Assembly (NCBI RefSeq): GCF_030503735.1
Contig: NZ_CP073096.1
Location: forward strand, 682,001-746,000
DNA: 64,000 nucleotides
Source of the DNA: Corynebacterium tuberculostearicum
Lineage (GTDB): Bacteria; Actinomycetota; Actinomycetes; Mycobacteriales; Mycobacteriaceae
Reading direction: 5' to 3'
The first letter of the stretch is position 1; the number at the start of each line of letters is the position of its first letter. Shown here piece after piece: positions 27,732-37,272 of this stretch. The notes below the pieces were generated by a model. It was not told the origin of the DNA and did no database searches. It saw only the letters and a list, made by a program, of their open reading frames with translations. The position numbers were made by a program, and so were the translations under genes.

Positions 27732-29039
27732 GTGGTTATTGTTCATATTCTCATCGTTCTCGCGGCTATCTTCTTGGGTGCGAGAATTGGATCAATTGGC
27801 ATCGGCATGGCCGGCGGCCTCGGAGTGCTGATGCTCGGTCTCACCGGCGTTCCCATCACAAGGGAAGACATCCCGTTTGATGTCATCGGCATCATTATGA
27901 CTGTTATTGCCGCGATTGCAGCTATGCAGCGCGCCGGAGGTATGGACTACCTCGTGCATATTGCCGAAAAGTTTTTGCGCAAGAATCCCAAGCGCATTAC
28001 CTTCTACGCACCGGTCGTTACGTGGCTGATGACGGTACTTGCCGGTACAGGTCACACCGCGTTTTCTACGCTGCCGGTCATCGTGGAGGTGGCTAAAGAA
28101 GGCAAAGTTCGTCCCTCCCGCCCGCTTTCTATTGCGGTTGTAGCCTCCCAGATGGCCATCTGTGCTTCACCAATTTCTGCAGCCGTTGTTTTGCTGGCTA
28201 GCTTGTTGGAGCCGATGAATGTGGGCTATCTACAGGTATTGGCAGTGGTCATCCCGGCAACTTTCCTCTCCATTTTCCCGGCTGCTTGGATTGCCAATAA
28301 GTTTGGAAAAGAACTAGAAGATGATCCGGTCTATCAGGAACGCAAGGCTAAAGGCCTCGTAAAAGAACCGCTCGGCGCAGGGAGTTTCTCACCGCAGAAG
28401 GGCGCCAAAGCTTCTGTTATCGTATTTTTGGTCGCCATCGTCATTGTGATGGCATGGGCCACGTTGACCTCCGAGCAGGTTGGTCTTATCGCAGAGCCAA
28501 CCTTGCCGCGCAATGAGGCCATTATGACGGTGATGCTGACCGCGGCCACCATCATCGTGATGATGACCAAGGTCCCTGCCGCAGACGTTTTAAACACCCC
28601 AGTATTCAAGTCCGGTATGTCTGCATGTATTTGTGTGTTGGGCGTTGCTTGGTTGGGTACCAGCCTTATCAATCACTACATGGACGATATCCAGTCCATG
28701 GCTGGCAGCGTCATCGAGTCTTCGCCGTGGCTGCTCGCCGTAGTTCTGTTCTTCGCAGCCGCATTGCTGTACTCGCAGGCAGCCACCACCAAGGCTCTCA
28801 TGCCGGCAGCACTGGCATTGGGGGTCAGCCCAATTACCGCAGTCGCAGCTTTTCCTGCCGTGTCGGCACTGTTTATTTTGCCGACCTACCCAACGCTGCT
28901 TGCAGCGGTGGAGATGGACGATACGGGCTCTACCCGAATTGGCAAGGCCGTATTCAACCACCCGTTCCTTATTCCGGGAACAGTCAGCATCGTGCTTTCT
29001 GTGCTTTTGGGCTACGCATTCGGTCTCGTCATCCTGTAG
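27732..29039 (+). CDS. Anaerobic C4-dicarboxylate transporter (Dcu family)
   Basis: A 435-residue protein with about 11-12 membrane helices, homologous to DcuA/DcuB. It exchanges fumarate, succinate, aspartate and related acids across the membrane. IFLGARIGSIGIGMAGGLGV (about residues 15-34) and LMPAALALGVSPITAVAAFP match the family. I start at GTG 27732 because GGAG (27721-27724) lies eight bases upstream and the N-terminus then fits Dcu proteins; the frame opens at 27645. It follows aspA, consistent with aspartate-fumarate metabolism under oxygen limitation. A terminator follows. Confidence 0.88.
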   Translation: MVIVHILIVLAAIFLGARIGSIGIGMAGGLGVLMLGLTGVPITREDIPFDVIGIIMTVIAAIAAMQRAGGMDYLVHIAEKFLRKNPKRITFYAPVVTWLMTVLAGTGHTAFSTLPVIVEVAKEGKVRPSRPLSIAVVASQMAICASPISAAVVLLASLLEPMNVGYLQVLAVVIPATFLSIFPAAWIANKFGKELEDDPVYQERKAKGLVKEPLGAGSFSPQKGAKASVIVFLVAIVIVMAWATLTSEQVGLIAEPTLPRNEAIMTVMLTAATIIVMMTKVPAADVLNTPVFKSGMSACICVLGVAWLGTSLINHYMDDIQSMAGSVIESSPWLLAVVLFFAAALLYSQAATTKALMPAALALGVSPITAVAAFPAVSALFILPTYPTLLAAVEMDDTGSTRIGKAVFNHPFLIPGTVSIVLSVLLGYAFGLVIL

Positions 29040-29064
29040 TAGGACGATCTCCAGTTCATTCATG

Positions 29065-29090
29065 AGGCGCCCTCTTGGGGGCGCCTTTTC
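29065..29090 (+). terminator. Terminator after the Dcu gene
   Basis: AGGCGCC (29065-29071) pairs with GGCGCCT (29080-29086), and TTTT follows. A clear intrinsic terminator. Confidence 0.85.
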
Positions 29091-29178
29091 GGTTGGTCGA
29101 CTTTTTAAAGGCATGAGTCAATTCACTTTTATTGGCAAATGCGCTTTATTCCATCTCACTGCTCGGTAGGCTGAGGCC

Positions 29179-30846
29179 ATGACTACTCAGCCATCCGATG
29201 TCGAAATCGCTCAATCCCATAACTTGCGACCAATTGCAGAGATTGCCGCTAAGGCAGGCATTCCTTCTGACGCCGTAATTCCTTACGGCACTACTAAGGC
29301 CAAGGTGGATATCACCAAGGTTGACTACGCTAAAGAAAATCAAGGAAAGCTGGTGCTTGTTACCGGTGTGTCTCCTACACCTGCCGGGGAAGGCAAATCC
29401 ACAGTCCTCATCGGCCTTACCGACGCCCTGGATCAGTTGGGCAAGAAGGCCATCGTTGCCCTGCGTGAGCCCTCCCAAGGCCCAGTGATGGGTATTAAGG
29501 GCGGCGCGGCTGGCGGCGGCTATGCACAGATTGTCCCTATGGAAGACATCAATCTTCACTTCACCGGCGATTTTCATGCCATTACCTCTGCAACCAACAC
29601 CCTAGCCGCCATCATTGATAACCACATCCACCAAGGCAACGCCTTGGGCATCGACCCGCGGCGCGTGACATGGCAGCGGTGCATGGACGTCAACGACCGT
29701 GCTCTCCGCAACGTAGTCACGGGTCTGGGCGGGCCAGCTCACGGGGTACCTGCTGAAACCGGTTTCACCATTACCGCTGCTTCTGAAATCATGGCCATCT
29801 TGTGCTTGGCCACGAGCCTCGAAGACCTAAAGAAACGCCTTGGCGATATCACCATTGGATTCACCTATGATCAGCGCCCTGTCAATGCGCGCGACTTGCA
29901 AGCAGAAGGCGCGCTCACGGCGCTCATGCGCGATGCTTTGAATCCGAACCTCGTGCAAACCCTAGGCGGTGTTCCGGCGCTGGTTCACGGTGGGCCTTTT
30001 GCGAATATTGCGCATGGATGTAACTCCCTGTTGGCGACCCAAACCGCATTACAATTTGGCGATATCGTCTTAAGCGAGGCAGGCTTCGGCTCTGATTTGG
30101 GTGGCGAAAAATTCCTGGATATCAAGGCACGTTTCGGTGATCTAGATGTCGCCGGCGCAGTCGTTGTCGCCACCATCCGCTCACAGAAGTACAACGGCGG
30201 TGTGGCCAAGGATGAGCTCACCGAGGAGAACCTGGATGCCCTGAAGGCGGGCATTGTCAACCTAGAGCGTCACGTAGAAAACCTGCGCAAGTTCGGGATC
30301 AAGCCGGTAGTAGCGCTCAACCTCTTTTGGTCTGATACTGAGGCGGAGCGAGAATTCATGCGGCAGTGGGCCAAGGACTTTGGTGTGGCCATAGAGGAAG
30401 CCAACGTGTGGTCTGAGGGTGGCGCGGGAGCTACCAAGCTGGCAGAGACCTTGCTGGAGAACCTGCAGGGCGGAGCCAAGCAGCTCTACGATCCGCAGAA
30501 GGGAATCGAGGCCTCCATCGAGAGCATCGCTCGCGAGATCTATCGCGCAGACCGTGTGGAGTACGGGGCAAAGGCGCTCAAGGATCTGAGGTACATCCAG
30601 GACAATGGCTGGGATAAGCTGCCCGTGGTTATTTCGAAGACGCAGTACTCCTTTAGCGATGATGCCTCCGCATTGGGAGCGCCGGAAGGACATACCCTGC
30701 ATGTTCGCGAAGTGCTGCCGCGCACCGGTTCGGGATTTATCGTCGTGCTAACGGGCAACGTTATGACGATGCCGGGCCTGCCTAAGAAGCCGGCGGCGAA
30801 TAAGATCGACGTCGATAAGCAGGGCACCATTTCGGGCCTCTTTTAG
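29179..30846 (+). CDS. fhs: Formate-tetrahydrofolate ligase
   Basis: A 555-residue enzyme that makes 10-formyl-tetrahydrofolate from formate, tetrahydrofolate and ATP. The ATP-binding loop TPAGEGKSTVLIGLTDAL (about residues 67-84) is intact, and PSQGPVMGIKGGAAGGGYAQ (about 98-117) is typical. TAGGCT (29167-29172) lies six bases before the ATG, so it is probably leaderless. The gene ends 12 bases before the convergent nuclease gene. Confidence 0.96.
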   Translation: MTTQPSDVEIAQSHNLRPIAEIAAKAGIPSDAVIPYGTTKAKVDITKVDYAKENQGKLVLVTGVSPTPAGEGKSTVLIGLTDALDQLGKKAIVALREPSQGPVMGIKGGAAGGGYAQIVPMEDINLHFTGDFHAITSATNTLAAIIDNHIHQGNALGIDPRRVTWQRCMDVNDRALRNVVTGLGGPAHGVPAETGFTITAASEIMAILCLATSLEDLKKRLGDITIGFTYDQRPVNARDLQAEGALTALMRDALNPNLVQTLGGVPALVHGGPFANIAHGCNSLLATQTALQFGDIVLSEAGFGSDLGGEKFLDIKARFGDLDVAGAVVVATIRSQKYNGGVAKDELTEENLDALKAGIVNLERHVENLRKFGIKPVVALNLFWSDTEAEREFMRQWAKDFGVAIEEANVWSEGGAGATKLAETLLENLQGGAKQLYDPQKGIEASIESIAREIYRADRVEYGAKALKDLRYIQDNGWDKLPVVISKTQYSFSDDASALGAPEGHTLHVREVLPRTGSGFIVVLTGNVMTMPGLPKKPAANKIDVDKQGTISGLF

Positions 30847-30858
30847 GCGGGTGGGGCG

Positions 30859-31689
30859 CTAGGCCTTTGTATCCGCCGCTGAGCCCGGCCAGCCCGGGTA
30901 CTGCGGCGGAGTGCCACCAAACTCGGGGCAGAGATCCTGGTGGGCGCACCAACCGCACAGCTTAGACGGCTTCGGGCGGAAGTCCCCGGCGCGCCCATCG
31001 GCCTCAATCTTGGCCCACAATTCGCCGAGATCGCGCTCGAAGTATTCGAGTTCCTCACGGTTTGGGCTAAGAAACATCGAGTCCAAGACCTTGAGGTACA
31101 TCAAGCGGAGTTGATGGGGAATAGTGCCTAGGATGCGCCAGTAGACAAGCGCATAAAAGCGCATTTGAAATTGCGCGTCGTGAGAATAGCGGGGCAGGGG
31201 CTTCTTGCCTGTTTTATAGTCTACGACCCGTACCTCGCCGGTTGGTGCGCGGTCCACGCGGTCGATGAAGCCACGGACGGGGACGCCGTTGGGCAGAACC
31301 GTGTTGACGTACATCTCGGTTTCTTGGCAATCAAAGCCTTGCGGATTTTCCATCTGGAAATAGCCTTTGAGCAGATCTCTGGCAGCGACGAAGAAGTCGT
31401 AGGTGTCTTCTTCTGGCACGAGCTCTAGAAGTACTTCGTCTTTAGCGGTCATCTCTGCCCAAGAGGGCTTAATCATCTTCACTGCGGCAGGATAGGTGCG
31501 CTCGTCTCGCGGTAGCTTGTGCATTTCTTCCAGCACGGCGTGCACTAGGGTTCCTTTGACCTGGGCAATGGTCTTGGGCTCGGGTAACTTGTCAATCGCG
31601 CGGAAGCGATAGAGCAGCGGGCACTGCTTATAGTCGGAGGCGCGCGAGGGCGAAAGGGCGAGCGGGCGGGGTGTAGATGAAGTAGCCAT
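30859..31689 (-). CDS. RecB-family PD-(D/E)XK nuclease with Fe-S cysteines
   Basis: A 276-residue Cas4/AddB-like nuclease. N-terminal LSPSRASDYKQCPLLYRF carries the first cysteine, the core has GFIDRVD and VVDYKTGK (about residues 138-158; the D-EXK-like metal site), QFQMRFYAL follows, and the C-terminal KLCGWCAHQDLCPEF (C-x2-C-x5-C) would complete a [4Fe-4S] cluster. The role is unknown; such stand-alone proteins are common in actinobacteria. It is divergent from the M18 peptidase gene, with TAGGCT on the reverse strand nine bases before the ATG. Confidence 0.85.
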   Translation of the reverse strand: MATSSTPRPLALSPSRASDYKQCPLLYRFRAIDKLPEPKTIAQVKGTLVHAVLEEMHKLPRDERTYPAAVKMIKPSWAEMTAKDEVLLELVPEEDTYDFFVAARDLLKGYFQMENPQGFDCQETEMYVNTVLPNGVPVRGFIDRVDRAPTGEVRVVDYKTGKKPLPRYSHDAQFQMRFYALVYWRILGTIPHQLRLMYLKVLDSMFLSPNREELEYFERDLGELWAKIEADGRAGDFRPKPSKLCGWCAHQDLCPEFGGTPPQYPGWPGSAADTKA

Positions 31690-31735
31690 GGTGTATCTAG
31701 CCTATCGCCGCGCGTTTCGTGGCAAGCTAGGAGGT

Positions 31736-32989
31736 ATGAGTTATACCGCAGATTTCCTAGATTTCATCGCTGCTTCTCCTTCCTCGTACCATGCCGCACA
31801 AGAGGTATCCCGCCAGCTGCGCGAGGAGGGATTTGAGGTACAGGATGAAGGCACGGAATGGTCGTCTGCGCCAGGCGGCCACGTGATGGTGCGCGGCGGC
31901 GCGGTAGCGGCGTGGTACGTGCCAGAGGGCGCGGATAAGAATTCTGGGTTCCGCATCGTCGGGTCGCATACGGATTCGCCGGGTCTGGTTCTTAAACCCA
32001 CGCCGGATTTTTCGGCGGCGGGCTGGCAGCAAGTGGCAGTAGAGGTCTATGGCGGGGCGCTACTGCATACCTGGTTCGATCGGGAGCTGACCGTAGCCGG
32101 GCAGATTGTGACGAAGGATGGCACGCGACACCTGGTCAATACTGGTCCAGTGCTGCGCCTCCCTTCCCTTGCGATCCACCTTTACCGCAAGGATGAATTC
32201 AAGCCGGACCGTCAATACAATATGCAGCCGGTTTTGAGCGTCGGTGACCCAGAGGCGTCCATCTTGCAGGTAGTGGGGGAGAAGGTGGGCGTCGCCAAGC
32301 GGGACATTGCCTCTTTCAACCTGATTACGGCTGACGCCGCCCGCGGTGAAGTCTTTGGCGCTGGGGAGCAGTTTATCGCGGCCGGACGCATGGATAACCT
32401 TTCTTCCGTACATGCTTCGTTGGAGGCGATGAAGAGGGCCGCCGAGAGTTATCACGGCAACGAAATCTTGGTCATGATGGCCTTTGACCACGAAGAGGTA
32501 GGCTCCAGCTCGCGCTACGGTGCGGGCGGACCCATCCTCGCGGATGTACTTACCCGTACGGCGCGAGCACTGGGGGCCGACGAGGAGGAGCGTTTCCAGA
32601 TGTTTTCACGCTCGAGCTGTGTTTCGGCCGATGCAGCGCACTCCGTGCACCCCAACTACTTGAGCAAGCACGATCCCACGCACCATCCGATCATCGGCAA
32701 AGGCCCAGTGACCAAGATCAACGGCAATCAGCGTTATGCCTCCGATGCCACCACGGTGGCGCTGTGGGAAACAGCGTGCGGCAGGGCCGGTGTACCGGTG
32801 CAGCGTTTTGTGGGCAATAATGATGTGCCCTGCGGCTCGACCATCGGTCCCATTACGGCGACGCGTTTGGGCATCGACACTGTCGATGTGGGCGTGCCCA
32901 TGCTGTCCATGCATTCGGCGCGAGAAATGGTGGGCAAGCGGGACCAAGTATGGCTCGCGCAGGCACTTGAGGCATACTTGGTGGGATAG
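31736..32989 (+). CDS. M18 family aminopeptidase
   Basis: A 417-residue di-zinc aminopeptidase. Metal-binding segments are GSHTDSPG (about residues 79-86), GRMDNLSSVHA (about 218-228), FDHEEVGSSS (about 260-269), and the C-terminal SMHSAREM (about 392-399). It should remove N-terminal residues, typically acidic or neutral, from peptides. ATG 31736 is the family start; the frame extends to 31688. AGGAGG sits immediately before the ATG, unusually close. Precedes trmI in the same orientation. Confidence 0.9.
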   Translation: MSYTADFLDFIAASPSSYHAAQEVSRQLREEGFEVQDEGTEWSSAPGGHVMVRGGAVAAWYVPEGADKNSGFRIVGSHTDSPGLVLKPTPDFSAAGWQQVAVEVYGGALLHTWFDRELTVAGQIVTKDGTRHLVNTGPVLRLPSLAIHLYRKDEFKPDRQYNMQPVLSVGDPEASILQVVGEKVGVAKRDIASFNLITADAARGEVFGAGEQFIAAGRMDNLSSVHASLEAMKRAAESYHGNEILVMMAFDHEEVGSSSRYGAGGPILADVLTRTARALGADEEERFQMFSRSSCVSADAAHSVHPNYLSKHDPTHHPIIGKGPVTKINGNQRYASDATTVALWETACGRAGVPVQRFVGNNDVPCGSTIGPITATRLGIDTVDVGVPMLSMHSAREMVGKRDQVWLAQALEAYLVG

Positions 32990-33017
32990 TAACCGCAACC
33001 TCGAGGAGTCTTGAGAC

Positions 33018-33854
33018 ATGGCATATTCCGGCCCCTTTGCCTACGGCGACCGCGTGCAGCTTACCGACGCCAAACGGCGCCACTACACGGTCATTCTGGA
33101 AGAAGGAGGCCAGTTCCACTCCCACAAGGGCATCATTAACCATGATGACATCGTGGGTATGGATGAGGGCTCGGTTATTGAGTCCACCCTTGGCTCCTTC
33201 TTCCTGCTTTTCCGCCACCTGATGGTGGACCACGTGCTGTCGATGCCGCGCGGTGCTGCGGTGATCTACCCCAAGGATGCGGCACAGATCCTAGTGGAAG
33301 GCGATATCTTCATGGGCGCGCGCGTGCTCGAGGCCGGCGCCGGTTCGGGTGCATTGTCCATGTCTCTGCTGCGAGCTGTGGGCCCAGAAGGCCACGTGTA
33401 TTCCTATGAGGTGCGCGATGACCATCTTGAGTATGCGGTGGATAACGTGAAGGAATACTTTGGCGAGCAGCCCGAGTGGTGGTCGCCGCGCCTAGGCGAT
33501 TTAGGAGATGTCACCGCCGAGGACTTGGGCGGGCCGGTCGACCGCGTAATCCTCGATATGCTCGAGCCTTGGGAGCACTTGGAGACCGTGCGCGATCTCC
33601 TCATCCCCGGTGGTGTCTTCATGACCTACGTGGCAACGGTGCCGCAGTTGATGAAGGTCATGGAAGGCATTCGCGAGCTCAAGTGCTTCACCGAGCCTAA
33701 GTCGTGGGAATCGCTGGTGCGCGAATGGAAGGTTGAAGGCTTGGCTACCCGCCCAGAGCACCGTATGAACGCGCATACCGCCTTCCTTATCTGGACCCGT
33801 CGCTTGGCCGATGGCGTCACTCCGCCGCGTCCGCAGCGCCGTGCCCGAAAATAG
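33018..33854 (+). CDS. trmI: tRNA (adenine-58-N1)-methyltransferase TrmI
   Basis: A 278-residue class I methyltransferase that makes m1A58 in the T-loop of tRNA. The SAM-binding motif VLEAGAGSGALSMSLLRAVG (about residues 104-123) and VILDMLEPWE (about 177-186, the catalytic aspartate) are clear. It lies 28 bases after the M18 gene and just before arc. In mycobacteria trmI is also adjacent to the Mpa/pupylation cluster. Confidence 0.93.
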   Translation: MAYSGPFAYGDRVQLTDAKRRHYTVILEEGGQFHSHKGIINHDDIVGMDEGSVIESTLGSFFLLFRHLMVDHVLSMPRGAAVIYPKDAAQILVEGDIFMGARVLEAGAGSGALSMSLLRAVGPEGHVYSYEVRDDHLEYAVDNVKEYFGEQPEWWSPRLGDLGDVTAEDLGGPVDRVILDMLEPWEHLETVRDLLIPGGVFMTYVATVPQLMKVMEGIRELKCFTEPKSWESLVREWKVEGLATRPEHRMNAHTAFLIWTRRLADGVTPPRPQRRARK

Positions 33855-33940
33855 AGCCCGAAAGTAGGCTCATCAGATCGCCCAGAATTTAAAGCGCAAG
33901 TGGCCTCTTTAGCCGGCCAGCCCGCGTTAGAGTAGTGGGC

Positions 33941-35506
33941 ATGGATCAAGCCACGGACTACAAGCGGCAGGTCAACCAGCTTGCCGCCCGCAATCAGAAG
34001 TTGGCCGGCTTATTAAAAGAATCGCGGGGGAAGCTGGAACAGCTTTTTGCGGAGGTCAATGCGCTGGCAGAGCCGGCATCGACCTACGGCGTTTTCCTCG
34101 GCTATTCGCCTACCCACAGCGAGGTGGGAACCACCGCGGAGGTCTACACCAATGGCCGCACCATGCAGCTTAAGGTCTCGCCCAATGTGGAACCAGGTAG
34201 CCTAGTAGCCGGCCAGCAGGTTCGCTTGGGCGATGGTTTCGTGGTGGTGGAAGGGTGCGCACCCGACAGCACGGGCGAGCTCGCCACCGTGGTCGAGCGC
34301 CTAGGAGACCAACGCCTCATCGTGGCAAATTCCTCTGGCGAGGAAAAAGTGGTGCTCCTATCGCAGGCACTGCGCGAGGAAACCCCCGTGCCAGCAGGAG
34401 AAATCGTGCTCGTTGATCCCAAGGCTGCAATCGCGCTGGAAAAGGTGGAAAAGACAGAGCTTTCCCAGCTGTCCCTCGAAGAAGTGCCGGATGTGCGCTA
34501 CGAGGACATCGGCGGGCTCGATGAGCAGATTTCTCAGATCCGCGATTCCGTGGAACTGCCGTTTATCCATCCGGACCTTTACCACCAATACGAGCTACAG
34601 CCGCCTAAGGGCGTCCTCCTCTATGGCCCGCCAGGGTGCGGTAAGACGCTCATCGCCAAGGCCGTGGCCCATTCCTTGGCGCAGCAGTTAGGTAGCGATG
34701 GGTCGAGCTACTTCCTCAATATCAAGGGCCCAGAGTTGCTCAATAAGTATGTAGGTGAGACGGAACGTCGCATCCGCCTCATCTTTGAGCGCGCTCGTGA
34801 ATTAGCCCAGCTGAGTTCCGACCGGCCGGTGGTCATCTTTTTTGATGAGATGGAATCGATCTTCCGCACCCGTGGCTCGGGCGTGTCCTCGGATATGGAA
34901 ACCACGGTGGTGCCGCAGTTGCTTACGGAGCTCGACGGAGTAGAAAGCCTTTCCAATGTGATCGTTATTGGCGCTACCAACCGCGAGGAGCTCATCGATC
35001 CCGCCATCATGCGTCCCGGTCGGCTGGATATCAAGATCCGGGTCAACCGGCCGAATAAAGAGGGCGCCCGCGAGATCTTTGCTCGCCACTTTGCAGAATC
35101 CGTGCCGCACGAGGGCACGCTAGAGGAACTCATCAGCGCCGCGGTGGATGAGCTCTATGCCGATCGCCCCTTTGTGCAGCTGCATTTTTCCAGCGGAGAG
35201 CGCGAAATTCTGCACTACCGGGACTTTGTCTCCGGCGCGATGATTGCCAATATCCTTTCACGTGCCAAGAAGCTGGCTATTAAGGAAGCGTTGCAGATGC
35301 GTGCAGATTGCGAGCAGGGGGAAGGCGAGCATCGCGGGGGCATCGCCAAGCAGCATTTGCTCCAGGCCATCGCAGCCGAGCGCGCCGAATCCGAGTACGT
35401 GCCCACCTCTACCAACCCGGAGGAGTGGACTAAGATCATTTCCCAAGACCATGCTGGAGCCCGCGTAGAACGGGTGGAGCTACTGACTGCAAAGAGGAGC
35501 GCATGA
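33941..35506 (+). CDS. arc: AAA ATPase ARC (Mpa homologue), proteasome-docking tail absent
   Basis: A 521-residue ring-forming ATPase: N-terminal coiled coil (residues 1-45), OB domains, and an AAA module with Walker A ([14 protein letters not shown], about residues 228-241) and Walker B ([12 protein letters not shown]). It should unfold pupylated proteins. The C-terminus ends [10 protein letters not shown] and lacks the GQYL motif by which Mpa binds the 20S proteasome. TAGAGT (33928-33933) lies seven bases before the ATG. It overlaps the dop start by four bases. Confidence 0.93.
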   Translation: MDQATDYKRQVNQLAARNQKLAGLLKESRGKLEQLFAEVNALAEPASTYGVFLGYSPTHSEVGTTAEVYTNGRTMQLKVSPNVEPGSLVAGQQVRLGDGFVVVEGCAPDSTGELATVVERLGDQRLIVANSSGEEKVVLLSQALREETPVPAGEIVLVDPKAAIALEKVEKTELSQLSLEEVPDVRYEDIGGLDEQISQIRDSVELPFIHPDLYHQYELQPPKGVLLYGPPGCGKTLIAKAVAHSLAQQLGSDGSSYFLNIKGPELLNKYVGETERRIRLIFERARELAQLSSDRPVVIFFDEMESIFRTRGSGVSSDMETTVVPQLLTELDGVESLSNVIVIGATNREELIDPAIMRPGRLDIKIRVNRPNKEGAREIFARHFAESVPHEGTLEELISAAVDELYADRPFVQLHFSSGEREILHYRDFVSGAMIANILSRAKKLAIKEALQMRADCEQGEGEHRGGIAKQHLLQAIAAERAESEYVPTSTNPEEWTKIISQDHAGARVERVELLTAKRSA

Positions 35507-37035
35507 GTCGCGTAGTAGGCACCGAGACCGAGTACGGAATTGCCACCCCAGAGCTATCGGAATATTCGCCCATCATTTCTTCCACGCACGCGGTGGTAGC
35601 TTATGCCGCTATGCACACTGGGGCGCGCTCGCGCTGGGACTTTGCTGAGGAACACCCGCTGCGCGATTCCCGCGGCTTTGATCTCAAGCGCTATCAAACC
35701 GTGCCCGTGGTGGATCCCAACGCCATCGGGGTGGCCAATGTGGTCACGGCCAATGGTGCGCGCTTCTATGTGGACCACGCCCACCCAGAATATTCCGCAC
35801 CGGAATGCACCAATGTCTGGGCAGCTACGCTTTACGACGCCGCAGGGGACGCCACGCTCCTGCAAGCCGCCGCGTCCGTAGCAGGTCTGAGCGCGCAAGG
35901 AAAGTCCGTCCTTGCCAACCATGACCCGTGCCCTGCCTTGCGCTTCTATAAAAACAACGTGGACGGCAAGGGCGCGTCTTATGGCTCGCACGAGAACTAT
36001 CAGTACTCCCGTGCCACGGATTTTGACACCATGGCGCAGGCCCTCATTCCCTTCTTCGTAGCCCGCCAAGTAGTCATCGGTGCCGGACGCATGGGGCTCG
36101 GGGAATTCGGCGAGGAGCCAGGCTTCCAGATCTCCCAGCGTGCGGACTATATAGAGCAAGAAATCTCGCTGGAAACCACCCTCAACAGAGGCATCATCAA
36201 TACCCGCGACGAGCCCCATGCGGTGCACACGGACTTTGGTCGCCTCCACGTCATCATCGGGGATGCGAATATGTCGCAGACCTCCACGCTGCTCAAACTG
36301 GGCATGACCTCGCTTGTTCTCGATGCGATTGAGGACGGCGTGGACTTTAGCGATCTCCGCCTGAAGGATGCAGTAGCGGAAGTTCCGCGCGTGAGCCGCG
36401 ACCTCGCCCTTCAGTATCGGCTCCAGCTCGCCGACGCCCGCCAGCTCACCGCCCTAGAGCTTCTCGCCGAATACCGCGCTCGCGTCACCCCACGCACCGA
36501 CGCAGACCACAAGGTTCTCGCGGCTTGGGATGAGGCAGTTGCGCTCTTGGCGGAAGATCCCATGCAGGCCGCGCACCTTTTGGATTGGGTTGCGAAGTAT
36601 CGCCTGATTAAGGGCTACCTTGACCGCGGTATCGACCCGGCCGACCCAAAGCTGCGCCTGATTGACCTGCAATACGCGGAGATTGATCCTGCCAAATCGC
36701 TTCACCACGCACTGGTATGCAAGGGGCAGATGCGCCAGCTCTTTAGCACCGCAGATATAGAACACGCTGCCAGCACCCCTCCGGAGGATACCCGCGCGTA
36801 TTTCCGCGGACGAGTAACGCAGAAATTCGGCGAGGACGTTATTGCAGCGAGCTGGCAAAGCCTCACCTTTCGGGTAGGTGAGGGATCTGCAGCGCCCTGG
36901 GCCACCGTTCCGATGGATGAGACCACCAGTCTTACCCGGACCGAATGCGGGGAGATCATCGAAGCCGCACGCACCGTGGAGGATCTCCTCCAGGGACTAA
37001 CTGACAGCGGTATCCACCCCGAGTACCGTAATTAA
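35503..37035 (+). CDS. dop: Depupylase/Pup deamidase Dop
   Basis: A 510-residue glutamine-synthetase-fold enzyme that removes Pup from substrates and deamidates the C-terminal glutamine of Pup. The N-terminal [18 protein letters not shown] (residues 6-23) carries the metal-binding glutamates, and [19 protein letters not shown] (about 228-246) is typical. It overlaps arc by four bases (ATGA), so translation is coupled. Downstream comes pup, whose C-terminal GGQ requires this activity. Confidence 0.95.
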   Translation: MSRVVGTETEYGIATPELSEYSPIISSTHAVVAYAAMHTGARSRWDFAEEHPLRDSRGFDLKRYQTVPVVDPNAIGVANVVTANGARFYVDHAHPEYSAPECTNVWAATLYDAAGDATLLQAAASVAGLSAQGKSVLANHDPCPALRFYKNNVDGKGASYGSHENYQYSRATDFDTMAQALIPFFVARQVVIGAGRMGLGEFGEEPGFQISQRADYIEQEISLETTLNRGIINTRDEPHAVHTDFGRLHVIIGDANMSQTSTLLKLGMTSLVLDAIEDGVDFSDLRLKDAVAEVPRVSRDLALQYRLQLADARQLTALELLAEYRARVTPRTDADHKVLAAWDEAVALLAEDPMQAAHLLDWVAKYRLIKGYLDRGIDPADPKLRLIDLQYAEIDPAKSLHHALVCKGQMRQLFSTADIEHAASTPPEDTRAYFRGRVTQKFGEDVIAASWQSLTFRVGEGSAAPWATVPMDETTSLTRTECGEIIEAARTVEDLLQGLTDSGIHPEYRN

Positions 37036-37078
37036 TAACCAAGTATTAGGCAGAAGCGAAGGAAAGGACATCCACCCT

Positions 37079-37270
37079 ATGTCTACTGACCAGTCCCAGG
37101 TCACCGGCGGAATCGGCGGCGATGACTCCGCCGGGGAGGAGGAGTTTACCTCCACTCAGCTAAGCATCAATACCACCGGCACCGATGAATTGCTCGATGA
37201 GATCGATGGCTTGCTAGAAAACAACGCCGAGGAATTCGTGCGCTCCTATGTCCAAAAGGGCGGGCAGTAA
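37079..37270 (+). CDS. pup: Prokaryotic ubiquitin-like protein Pup
   Basis: A 63-residue, disordered, acidic protein ending in GGQ, the modifier of bacterial protein pupylation. The C-terminal coiled part (NAEEFVRSYVQKGGQ) interacts with ATPase and ligase. The final glutamine must be deamidated by Dop to glutamate before PafA attaches it to lysines. GAAGGAAAGGA lies about 12 bases upstream. pafA begins three bases after the stop. Confidence 0.97.
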   Translation: MSTDQSQVTGGIGGDDSAGEEEFTSTQLSINTTGTDELLDEIDGLLENNAEEFVRSYVQKGGQ

Positions 37271-37272
37271 GG

